Program-made: the position numbers and the translations under genes
Source of the DNA: Victivallis vadensis
GTDB taxonomy: Bacteria; Verrucomicrobiota; Lentisphaeria; Victivallales; Victivallaceae
Direction of reading: 5' to 3'
DNA length: 64,000 nucleotides
NCBI RefSeq assembly: GCF_003096415.1
Contig: NZ_QEKH01000004.1
Coordinates: forward strand, 1 to 64,000
In this document: positions 24,002-31,199 of the stretch, piece after piece
How positions within the stretch are numbered: the first letter of the stretch is position 1
Layout of the letters: each line of letters opens with the position of its first letter
Notes under the pieces: model-generated
What the model was told of the DNA's origin: nothing
What the model saw: the letters and a program-made list of their open reading frames with translations, nothing else
The model's database searches: none

Positions 24002-24967
24002 TCAGTCCAAGCGGCAATATTCGGATACCTTGAGGATTTGATCTCTGACCGTTCTTGTGGCGATTCCGATTTCTCTGGCTATTTCAGCTTCTGAGTAGCC
24101 TTGAAAATGGAGGTTGAGAACTTCATTTTCAAGGAAATGGATATGACATTCCGGCAGATCAAGTTTCAATAGATTGACTACCTGCGGAATGTTGACCAAG
24201 GCGATTACATGGTATTCGGCATCGGAATGTTCTCTGATACAGCCACGCATGATGGCTTGATATAAATCACGCTCAAGGCAGTATTGAATATAGGATTTGA
24301 CCTTTCCGGCGTGAAGCGTAGCCTCAAACCACCGAAATTCTACCGTTCCCCTGTAAAACAAACTATGAAAGTTGACACCATGATAGCGGGAATTGTGGTA
24401 ATGCTGGAGCCTTGCTTCATCCGTATTTGATTGCTGATACCATAAACAACTTAATTGATGTAAATTTTTAGGACGGTATTTGTTCACATCATTGATAAAA
24501 GATTCCTCTGTGGGACGGGTATAGGTTTCCAAACGTCCTTGCGATATGTTCAGCGAATGCAGAATCAAGGGTTCCTGCTTATACACAATTTTTGCCAAGT
24601 TGCCAAGTTGCCGACCGTCAAGCGTACTTGCGTCAACATGTACATGAATCCCGCAACTGGAATTAACCCGACCTCCCGCCTTACGAATCGCTCTGACGAT
24701 ATTCTGTAATACCGGAACGTCATCGGGATAGGTAAGAATGGGGCTCACGACTTCCGCATTGCTGCGACCGATACTTGCATCGGAAACGGCTTTCCATTGC
24801 CGACCGTCGGGAGCTGTGCAGCGCCATTTATCATAGCTTCCTCCTTCATGCTCTACAGTCCCCCCAATGACACTCTGAATCGCCTCTGCGGTGTCTTTCC
24901 TGTTCAGATTTACGGTTTCAATTTCGATTCCGAAGTGCATTCCGGTAAGTTGCGCTCTTTCGTCCAT
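24002..24967 (-). CDS. amidoligase-family protein with C-terminal helix-turn-helix
   Basis: 321 aa from the ATG at 24967, preferred over an upstream TTG because AGAGG precedes it. The glutamine-synthetase-like amidoligase motifs are intact: FGIEIETVN (E15, E17), WKAVSDASI near 58-66, EVVSP (E72), GIHVHVDAS (H108, H110) and VEFRWF near 205-220. Such enzymes join a carboxylate to an amine using ATP, often on peptides. The last 30 residues (YSEAEIAREIGIATRTVRDQIL) form a helix-turn-helix, an uncommon fusion that suggests DNA binding or self-regulation. Members usually sit with a GAT-II or gamma-glutamylcyclotransferase gene; none is present here. Confidence 0.82.
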   Translation of the reverse strand: MDERAQLTGMHFGIEIETVNLNRKDTAEAIQSVIGGTVEHEGGSYDKWRCTAPDGRQWKAVSDASIGRSNAEVVSPILTYPDDVPVLQNIVRAIRKAGGRVNSSCGIHVHVDASTLDGRQLGNLAKIVYKQEPLILHSLNISQGRLETYTRPTEESFINDVNKYRPKNLHQLSCLWYQQSNTDEARLQHYHNSRYHGVNFHSLFYRGTVEFRWFEATLHAGKVKSYIQYCLERDLYQAIMRGCIREHSDAEYHVIALVNIPQVVNLLKLDLPECHIHFLENEVLNLHFQGYSEAEIAREIGIATRTVRDQILKVSEYCRLD

Positions 24968-25466
24968 TTTTACCTCTTGTTTTTTGTGCAACTCGTTTAT
25001 TTTCTAATGCTTAAGATAGATCCAAAACAAGAAAAATCAAGCCTAAAAACAGATAATTTTATTAGTATTATTTCTATTTTTATCGATAATAATATACAAA
25101 AAACGATCCAGTTTTAGGAGTTAAAAAAGACAGAAAATGGATCAGATCGAAAGAATTGGAAAACGAAGAAATGAAAGGATTTCAGAATGGAATAATGGAG
25201 CCGTTTTGATGCATCTTCGGAGGGCGGAAAGAATCCGATGATTCATAGGAAATGGATCAAGAATGCGTCGCCTACTAGGCAAAATCTTAATTTTAGATAA
25301 TTTACCAGCTTAAGTCGGAGGAATTTTTTTAGAAAATTTTCAAATTTGAAATCTGAAACATTATGAAAAAATACAAAACAAAGAACAGACAACAGTTACT
25401 CCAGAAATGCTAACACAAGCACATGATGATCCCTGGCGATGAGCCTTAAGAATAAAAGCGTAGGAA
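24968..25466. other. AT-rich gap inside the element
   Basis: About 500 bases without a credible gene. It contains the amidoligase promoter region (AT-rich, 24968-25120) and a 34-codon frame at 25137 whose AGGAG is too distant to trust. No repeat unit or tRNA-like structure is seen. An undetected RNA is possible. Confidence 0.4.
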
Positions 25467-25491
25467 GTTGCTTTTTTGTAAAAAGCAATTT
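25467..25491 (-). terminator. intrinsic terminator after the nSTAND-type gene
   Basis: TTGCTTTTT and AAAAAGCAA arms lie just downstream of the minus-strand stop codon. The stem is AT-rich and modest, but placement fits. Confidence 0.45.
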
Positions 25492-25497
25492 AAATCA

Positions 25498-27393
25498 TTA
25501 AGAGTCATCACGATAAAAAATACTTTCTATCTCATTATCAATAATTTTTTCCTCATCTTTCTTTTCTCTTATATACTCCTCATAATCGAAAGTGTCTGAA
25601 TCCTTATTGATATATTCCATTGCAGAAACATTTGAAGCACATTCTCCAATATCAATGCAGTCTGCTGGCAAATCATTTTCTTCTAAAAAGACAGTAATAT
25701 TTTTTTCTAATTCATAATCAAAATCACTTTCTTTAATAGGGCAACCATATGAGTCCGTAGTATCAATTTCTTGTGCAATCTCACTTGCTTTTTCTTGCAT
25801 ATTACGCTCTACGGCTCTGAAAAAATCTTCTGGATATGTTGCTTTTTGGGTAAGGATTATTTGGTTCAGAATCAAGGTTGCCTCGAGACTTTGACAATGT
25901 TCTGATATATAAGCAATATAATCATCATCAGAAAAGCATGATAAGTCCAATTCCAAGTTGTGATTAACAAACCATTCAATGGTACTTAAAAAATATTCCG
26001 CATTTTCAGTATCAATATTAAAAAAATCAAATCCTTGAATATAGCGAATAATGCGCTCGGTGTTTATACTGGTTTTATTAGTTAAAATAAAATAGCAAAA
26101 CTGAAAAATGTAGTCGGCGGTATATGCTTCTCTTTGAAAATTGGCAAATATCTGTTCTGAAACCGAATTCCAAATCTCGTTGAACCGATATTTGGAGTTA
26201 CCTAAAGATAAAAACAGTGTCAACGACTGTATTGTTTTTAACGCCATAAGCGGATATAAAACGTGTTGAATGTCATCAAGGTATTTTGATAGCAAATAAT
26301 CACCAATTGAAGGATTAAATAGTGAGTAAGTTATTGTTTTCCTTGAAATATCTATATTCTTATTGAGCACTGCTCGTATAGCGACTCTAATATTAATGAA
26401 AAATTCCTGCTGAGAATTAGACATAAGTAAATGTGGTAATTTAAGCTTAATATATTCAAAAGCATTTCGTAGGATATTTTCCGCACATTCTGATTTATTC
26501 CAAAAGACAAGGATAACAAGGAAGCGCTGCAATTCTGTCAACTGGATAGAAAAAGAGTTTTCCCAAATATTTGCAGGTTCTTTTAATGATTTATCAATGA
26601 ATGCGACATAAGAATTTGGCGTTATTTTCTGATCATTTTCTACTTTAAAAGAATCCGTTATATAGGAAATCAATCGAGGATTATAATTCTCATGATGAAC
26701 GATGGAAAGGTATTTCTTGTTATCATAAATTTTATCAATGAACTCCTTCTTCAATAAGGAGTGAAAAACATGACTGTAAAAAATTTTCGCTTTAGTAGTA
26801 AGTGACAGATTTTCAAGTTTCACTTCATATTCATTACGGCGTATATTCCCATCTTGAAAAATCTGTGATAAAACAAATCCTCGATTGATAATATGGGTCC
26901 TGGACGTTAAAATAAAGCGTTTATTATCTGCATTTCTTACTCGATTGATAAAAGCCATGATATGGGTATCAAGATTTTTTTCTATCGCTTCAAGGTAATT
27001 TTTCCCTAAAAAATCATCAAAGTAAAAAAGTTGCTTCTTTTCGTTTTTCCAAACGGCTTCTATTTCGGCAATATTATTGTATATTATATAAAACTCAAAA
27101 TCTTGTTGTACTACATAATTTATTGCTAACAAGCGTGCCAGAGTCGTCTTGCCGATTCCAGGGGCACCCGTTAGAATCGCTGTGTGTGTTTCTTTTAAAC
27201 GATTCAAGGCATTATTAAAATCATCAGTCAAAATATATTTTGGTGAATCTCTGATTATTGTTTCAAGTTCGGACTGGCTTCGCCCAATAATAGCATTGTT
27301 TAATATCTTATCCAGAACGGCAGTACTGGTAAACCACAACTTATAGTGCTTTTTTAAGATATAGCGTGGCTGATAAAACTTGAAATGACGCAA
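25498..27393 (-). CDS. nSTAND3-type P-loop NTPase, apparently truncated at the N-terminus
   Basis: 631 aa. Residues 15-50 (KKHYKLWFTSTAVLDKILNN, IIGRSQSELE) lead into a STAND-type NTPase: Walker A GAPGIGKT at 76-83, Walker B LFYFDD at 122-127, RFILTSRTH near 160, then a long helical region without clear repeats. This matches my recollection of nSTAND3 proteins in antiphage systems, which usually begin with a restriction-endonuclease-like domain. Here the frame begins at a TTG with no ribosome site and is closed by a stop 13 bases further up, so the effector domain is missing or replaced. AT-rich like the rest of the element. Confidence 0.75.
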   Translation of the reverse strand: MRHFKFYQPRYILKKHYKLWFTSTAVLDKILNNAIIGRSQSELETIIRDSPKYILTDDFNNALNRLKETHTAILTGAPGIGKTTLARLLAINYVVQQDFEFYIIYNNIAEIEAVWKNEKKQLFYFDDFLGKNYLEAIEKNLDTHIMAFINRVRNADNKRFILTSRTHIINRGFVLSQIFQDGNIRRNEYEVKLENLSLTTKAKIFYSHVFHSLLKKEFIDKIYDNKKYLSIVHHENYNPRLISYITDSFKVENDQKITPNSYVAFIDKSLKEPANIWENSFSIQLTELQRFLVILVFWNKSECAENILRNAFEYIKLKLPHLLMSNSQQEFFINIRVAIRAVLNKNIDISRKTITYSLFNPSIGDYLLSKYLDDIQHVLYPLMALKTIQSLTLFLSLGNSKYRFNEIWNSVSEQIFANFQREAYTADYIFQFCYFILTNKTSINTERIIRYIQGFDFFNIDTENAEYFLSTIEWFVNHNLELDLSCFSDDDYIAYISEHCQSLEATLILNQIILTQKATYPEDFFRAVERNMQEKASEIAQEIDTTDSYGCPIKESDFDYELEKNITVFLEENDLPADCIDIGECASNVSAMEYINKDSDTFDYEEYIREKKDEEKIIDNEIESIFYRDDS

Positions 27394-27407
27394 AGAGCGG
27401 TTAATTT

Positions 27408-27428
27408 ATTGTTAGGCTATCGTTAGTT
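27408..27428. repeat. candidate integrase arm-type site, right end
   Basis: ATTGTTAGGCTATCG followed by TTAGTT; direct-repeat partner of 22036-22056, differing by one inserted and one missing base. It lies just upstream of the NTPase frame, about 90 bases from the right tRNA repeat. Confidence 0.5.
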
Positions 27429-27515
27429 TATCCAATGGGAAGAACGGTATTTCTCCTTAAGTGCGATTTCATCAAAAAAAGAGACTTGAGCTGAATAAGT
27501 CGGAAAAAAGGCAAA

Positions 27516-27565
27516 AAAATGGCTCCGGCAGCTGGATTCGAACCAGCGACCAAGTGGTTAACAGC
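27516..27565. repeat. attR: tRNA-Asn 3'-half repeat
   Basis: Identical to 21959-22008. This copy is joined to the complete 5' half, so the tRNA gene stays intact. Confidence 0.88.
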
Positions 27566-27594
27566 CACCTACTCTACCGCTGAGCTATGCCGGA
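27520..27594 (-). tRNA. tRNA-Asn (anticodon GTT)
   Basis: 75 bases with encoded CCA. The acceptor stem TCCGGCA/TGCCGGA is perfect. The anticodon stem GTGG/CCAC encloses CTGTTAA, giving GTT at 34-36. The T arm reads GCTGG-TTCGAAT-CCAGC. The 3' half is duplicated at the far end of the integrated element. Confidence 0.95.
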
Positions 27595-27647
27595 GCGTTT
27601 CAATGCTTCTTAATATAATCACCATTGCTTAAAAGGCAAGGCGTCAC

Positions 27648-27672
27648 GCTAAAAAAAATCAACTTTTTTAGC
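27648..27672 (-). terminator. possible terminator overlapping the rsmI stop
   Basis: GCTAAAAAA at 27648-27656 and TTTTTTAGC at 27664-27672 form a 9-bp inverted repeat; on the minus strand it ends in a T-rich arm. Mostly A-T pairs, so weak. Confidence 0.35.
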
Positions 27673-28408
27673 AGCTTTCCTCCTCAATATCCTGCCCATC
27701 CGCCTCTTTCCCTGCGTAAACTCCAATCACGAATTCACCGCGCCAATCCCGCACCCCCGCCAAGGCCGCCAATTCCGCCGCTGTTCCACGAATGACTTCC
27801 TCGTGCAATTTGGTTGCCTCGCGAATCACCGCCACCTGCGCCCCCGGCCCTACAATTTCAGAAATCTCCGGCAGCGTTTTGGCAATCCGGTGTGGAGACT
27901 CGAAGAAAAATACCGTTTTCCCCTCATGCCGGATTTCCTCGAAAAATTTTCGGCGACGACCGGACTTCACCGGGGGAAACGCCAGAAACGCAAATTTATC
28001 CACCGGCAGAGCGGACGCAGTCGCCGCAAAGGTCAATGCCGAAACTCCGGGAATGACCTCCGGACGAATTCCGGCTCTTACCGCTTCACGTACCAGAAAG
28101 AACCCCGGATCGGCAATCGAAGGCGTTCCGGCATCCGATACCGAGGCTACCTTCAATCCATTCCGGATCTGCTCAATCAGGCCGGCCGTTTTCCGGTGCT
28201 CGTTGAACGCATGAAAACTCTCCAGCTTCGTATGAATATCAAAATGCGTCAACAACTGCCGGGTATGCCGGGTATCTTCCGCTGCGATCAGGTCGACGCT
28301 TTTCAGGACATTCAGCGCCCGAAGCGTGATATCTTCCAAATTGCCGATCGGCGTACTGACCAGATAAAGTTTACCGCCGCAATCACTCATTTGTACTTCA
28401 TTATTCAT
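27668..28408 (-). CDS. rsmI: 16S rRNA (cytidine-1402-2'-O)-methyltransferase RsmI
   Basis: 246 aa from the ATG at 28408; a second ATG at 28390 is also possible, and the frame upstream only shadows the pseudouridine synthase gene. Family motifs: LYLVSTPIGNLEDITLRAL at the start, AAEDTRHTRQLL, SDAGTPSIADPG and VIPGVSA, the last two forming the SAM pocket of tetrapyrrole-methylase-fold enzymes. It methylates the ribose of C1402 in the ribosomal decoding centre. Divergent from another rRNA-modification gene, with about 50 bases between them. Confidence 0.93.
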   Translation of the reverse strand: MNNEVQMSDCGGKLYLVSTPIGNLEDITLRALNVLKSVDLIAAEDTRHTRQLLTHFDIHTKLESFHAFNEHRKTAGLIEQIRNGLKVASVSDAGTPSIADPGFFLVREAVRAGIRPEVIPGVSALTFAATASALPVDKFAFLAFPPVKSGRRRKFFEEIRHEGKTVFFFESPHRIAKTLPEISEIVGPGAQVAVIREATKLHEEVIRGTAAELAALAGVRDWRGEFVIGVYAGKEADGQDIEEESC

Positions 28409-28460
28409 TGCAAAAATCCACTCCGGGGTGTAAACTATAAAAAACAACGAGGCAGCTATC

Positions 28461-29186
28461 TTGGAAAACGACAACCGCGAACGTCTGGTTAAAATTTTAA
28501 GTGCCGCCGGGATCGCCTCCCGGCGCGGCGCCGGAGACCTGATCAAGGCCGGCCGCGTTACCGTCAACGGCGAAACCGTATTCGAACCGGGATTCCGGGT
28601 CGCCCCCGGCGACCGGGTCGAATATGACGGCGTCCCCGTTCTCGCCGAAGAGCGCAAAGTCTATATCATGCTCAACAAGCCGCGCGGCTATGTATGCACC
28701 AACGCCGATCCGCACGCCGACCTCAAGGCGGTCGACCTGATCCGGCTCACCCCTCCGCTGCGCCTCTTCTCAGCGGGAAGGCTCGACAAAGACAGCGAAG
28801 GGCTGATTCTGTTCTCCAACGACGGCGATTATGTGGCACGCCTCACCCATCCCCGCCATGAAATCCTCAAAGTCTATCAGGTCCGCGTCCGCCGCGAATT
28901 CAAACCGGCGGAACTCGAACAGATGCGCCGGGGGGTGCTTGAACGCGGCGAACTCCTGAAAGTCCACGCAGTTTCCCGCTGCGGCGACTGCACTTATCTC
29001 ATCACCCTGAACGAGGGGAAAAACCGGGAAATCCGCCGCCTGACCGCCGCGCTCGGTTCCCCGACCCGCCGTTTGAAGCGCCTCCAGATCGGCGCGCTCC
29101 GGCTCGGCGGCCTGCCCGTCGGCAACTGGCGGGAACTTACTCCGGCAGAGATCGCACTTACGCTCCGAAGCGGCGAGCAGCCATAA
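28461..29186 (+). CDS. rRNA pseudouridine synthase, RsuA/RluB/RluE family
   Basis: 241 aa, starting at a TTG supported by GAGG 8 bases upstream. An N-terminal S4 RNA-binding domain (ERLVKILSAAGIASRRGAGDLIKAGRVTVNG) precedes the catalytic domain with SAGRLDKDSEGLILFSNDGD, which holds the catalytic aspartate, and NEGKNREIRRL near the end. Length and order fit RsuA/RluB; the exact uridine target cannot be fixed from sequence. Confidence 0.9.
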   Translation: MENDNRERLVKILSAAGIASRRGAGDLIKAGRVTVNGETVFEPGFRVAPGDRVEYDGVPVLAEERKVYIMLNKPRGYVCTNADPHADLKAVDLIRLTPPLRLFSAGRLDKDSEGLILFSNDGDYVARLTHPRHEILKVYQVRVRREFKPAELEQMRRGVLERGELLKVHAVSRCGDCTYLITLNEGKNREIRRLTAALGSPTRRLKRLQIGALRLGGLPVGNWRELTPAEIALTLRSGEQP

Positions 29187-29188
29187 AC

Positions 29189-29839
29189 TTATTTCCGCTC
29201 AGCCTTCTCCGGTTCCGCAGTCTGTGCCGATTCTTTCGCGGCAGGTTCGACCAGTTCCTCCGCTTCAAGCGGTTCTTCCGGGCGCGCCGGCTCCACCACA
29301 GGCTGCGCCAGCAGTTCATCCAGCTCCCGGCCGCGCTCGGCCAGGAGTTTGCGAACCTCCGCCCGGTCCTTCAGGAACAGCGCCTGCACCTTCACATCTT
29401 CCCGGTAATAGGTTTCTCCGCGAAGCGGCACGACCTCATCTCCAAAGGTATTGATCGAAACCGGCTCTCCATCCGGCCCGAATGAAATCGGCGTCAGGTC
29501 GGTGTTCGGCCCGTTGAAAACATCTTCACTGGCCTGATAGGTGCCGACCTTCACTTTCTTCACACCGGTAATCACCACGGCATCCGCACCGCAGGCCCGC
29601 GCTTTCCGGAGCAGCAGCTCCTGAATATCGTAGGTGTCGATGCCATCCGGGCCATCCACCGTCGCCCGGCCGATGATCTGATATTTGCCGGGCGGAACCA
29701 TGCTCCGATTCACATAATAATCGACGCTCTGCGATTCGGGAGTCGGCGCGAACTCCTGCCCGACATAATCGAAACTCATGCAGCCGCTCAACACTCCGGC
29801 AAGCAGCAGGGCCAACGCCCCGGTCACTATTTTTTTCAC
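29189..29839 (-). CDS. hypothetical lipoprotein
   Basis: 216 aa. The signal peptide ends LAGVLSGC, a clean lipobox. Residues 60-110 (GKYQIIGRATVDGPDGIDTYDIQELLLRKARACGADAVVITGVKKVKVG) resemble small YbjQ- or DUF4156-like folds, weakly. The last 40 residues are Glu/Pro/Ala-rich and low in complexity. The start overlaps the end of the upstream transporter gene by four bases, so it is the last gene of that transcript and may work with that protein at the envelope. Confidence 0.75.
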   Translation of the reverse strand: MKKIVTGALALLLAGVLSGCMSFDYVGQEFAPTPESQSVDYYVNRSMVPPGKYQIIGRATVDGPDGIDTYDIQELLLRKARACGADAVVITGVKKVKVGTYQASEDVFNGPNTDLTPISFGPDGEPVSINTFGDEVVPLRGETYYREDVKVQALFLKDRAEVRKLLAERGRELDELLAQPVVEPARPEEPLEAEELVEPAAKESAQTAEPEKAERK

Positions 29840-31098
29840 GGTACTTGTTCTCCCGGATTTTCCTCTTTCAACCGCTTCAGATTAAATTCCCACACCTGGC
29901 CGCGCCGGATCTTGCGGACGTAGAACTCCGCATTCCGGTGTCGCAGCACATCGCCGACTTTCGGCGGACGCTTCAGCATCCGAGCCAGCCAGACGGAAAC
30001 CGGCTCCGCCCGACGCGGCAGGTTCAGATGCGTATCGCGCGCCAGCAGCGTCATCGGCACGCCGCCGCCCACCACCCAGAAAAATTCACTCGGCGAATAG
30101 AACGTGCGCGGCAGCGGGTCGAATTCGTCATCCAGATCCCCCAGCAGTTCCTCGACGATGTCCTCCAGCGTCACCAGCCCGAGCGTCTGCCCGGAATCCG
30201 GATCGCGCACGATCGTCATATGACAATGCTGCGAAGCGAAACGCTCCAAAAGCTCCGAAGCGGTGTCGTCCGGCTCCGCAACCGCGATCGGCCGCAGGAT
30301 ATCCGTCAGGCTCACCGCCCCCGGATGCGCCCGGAAAGTCGCCACCAGTTCCTTGAAATTCACATAGCCGAGCACCTTGTTGCGGTTGCCGTGTTCACAG
30401 ACCGGATAACGGGTGTGAAAATCGTTGCCCACCGAATTGATCGCATCGGTCACCGACTGATCCGACGACAGGAAAGAGATATTCTCCGCCGGCAGCATCA
30501 CCACCCGGGCCGTCCGTTCCGACAAGCGCGGCACCGCCTTGATGATCCGCTCCTGCCGGGTTGAAATCACCTGGCTGCTGCGCGCCAGCGCCGCCAATGC
30601 GGAGATTTCATCCGCCGTGCTCGGCTGTTCCGGCCGGCGCCGCTCGAACGGCCGGTTGATCAGGTGGGTCAGCTTGATCAACGGCAGAAACAACACAACC
30701 GCGACTTGAAGCGGCCGGGCCGCATACTGCATCACTTTGCGGTTGAACCTTACCCCCAGCGTCTTCGGCAGAATCTCCGTATACTGCACCATCAGCAGTG
30801 TGAAAACCAGCGAAAACACCCACATATACTGACTGCCGAAAGTCTTATCCAGACTGCCGCCGGCCACGGCCGCGCCGATGGTGTGAGCCGCGGTATTGAT
30901 AATCAGAATCACCGCGATCGGCTTGTCGATATCCTTTTTCAGCGCCTGACAGATTTTTCCGGCCTGCGGCGACTTCTGCCGCAGCTCCGCCAGCTGGCTC
31001 GGAGTAAGGCTCAAAATCGCCGCCTCCATCAAGGAACATAAATTGGACAGAATCATCGCCGCTGCGATGCTTCCGAAAAAAATAAACCACGCCTCCAA
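29836..31098 (-). CDS. CNNM/CorC-type (DUF21-CBS) membrane transporter-like protein
   Basis: 420 aa from a TTG at 31098. The ATG at 31188 is rejected because it lies beyond the upstream gene's terminator and has no spaced ribosome site. An N-terminal DUF21 domain with four membrane segments (ILSNLCSLMEAAILSLTPSQLAELRQ; PKTLGVRFN) is followed by paired CBS domains (RYPVCEHGNRNKVLGYVNFKEL; MTIVRDPDSGQTLGLVTLEDIVEELLGDL) and a C-terminal CorC_HlyC domain. Relatives handle Mg2+ or Co2+ export. Often labelled hemolysin, a historical name. Confidence 0.85.
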   Translation of the reverse strand: MEAWFIFFGSIAAAMILSNLCSLMEAAILSLTPSQLAELRQKSPQAGKICQALKKDIDKPIAVILIINTAAHTIGAAVAGGSLDKTFGSQYMWVFSLVFTLLMVQYTEILPKTLGVRFNRKVMQYAARPLQVAVVLFLPLIKLTHLINRPFERRRPEQPSTADEISALAALARSSQVISTRQERIIKAVPRLSERTARVVMLPAENISFLSSDQSVTDAINSVGNDFHTRYPVCEHGNRNKVLGYVNFKELVATFRAHPGAVSLTDILRPIAVAEPDDTASELLERFASQHCHMTIVRDPDSGQTLGLVTLEDIVEELLGDLDDEFDPLPRTFYSPSEFFWVVGGGVPMTLLARDTHLNLPRRAEPVSVWLARMLKRPPKVGDVLRHRNAEFYVRKIRRGQVWEFNLKRLKEENPGEQVP

Positions 31099-31150
31099 AG
31101 TTTGTCTCTCTTTCGTCCCTGCCGGACACTGATTGAACGGGCGAATCAGA

Positions 31151-31180
31151 AAAACAGCCGCCGGTCCCGTTGCCGGCGGC
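31151..31180 (-). terminator. strong intrinsic terminator
   Basis: On the minus strand an 8-bp perfect GCCGCCGG/CCGGCGGC stem with an 8-base loop is followed by TGTTTTT. It stands 20 bases past the stop of the helical-repeat gene, marks the end of the large cluster and decides the start of the next gene. Confidence 0.85.
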
Positions 31181-31199
31181 GTTTCCATCTTCCCGATTG

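Larger units (their letters stand above)
21959..27565. mobile_element. tRNA-Asn-integrated genetic element (about 5.6 kb)
   Basis: Bounded by 50-bp direct repeats from a tRNA-Asn gene, with a tyrosine integrase just inside the left end. The interior is visibly AT-rich against GC-rich flanks. Cargo: a structured RNA, a zinc-ribbon small protein, an amidoligase and an nSTAND-type NTPase. No replication, conjugation or capsid gene is seen, so it is a small integrative island that either relies on a helper or is decaying. Confidence 0.88.

Noticed and set aside
25137-25241. 34-codon frame in the island gap
   Set aside because: AGGAG is about 18 bases upstream, too far, and the peptide has no recognisable feature.
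31099-31188. Upstream ATG for the CNNM-type transporter
   Set aside because: It would place the N-terminus across the strong terminator of the previous gene, and the extension is not membrane-like.
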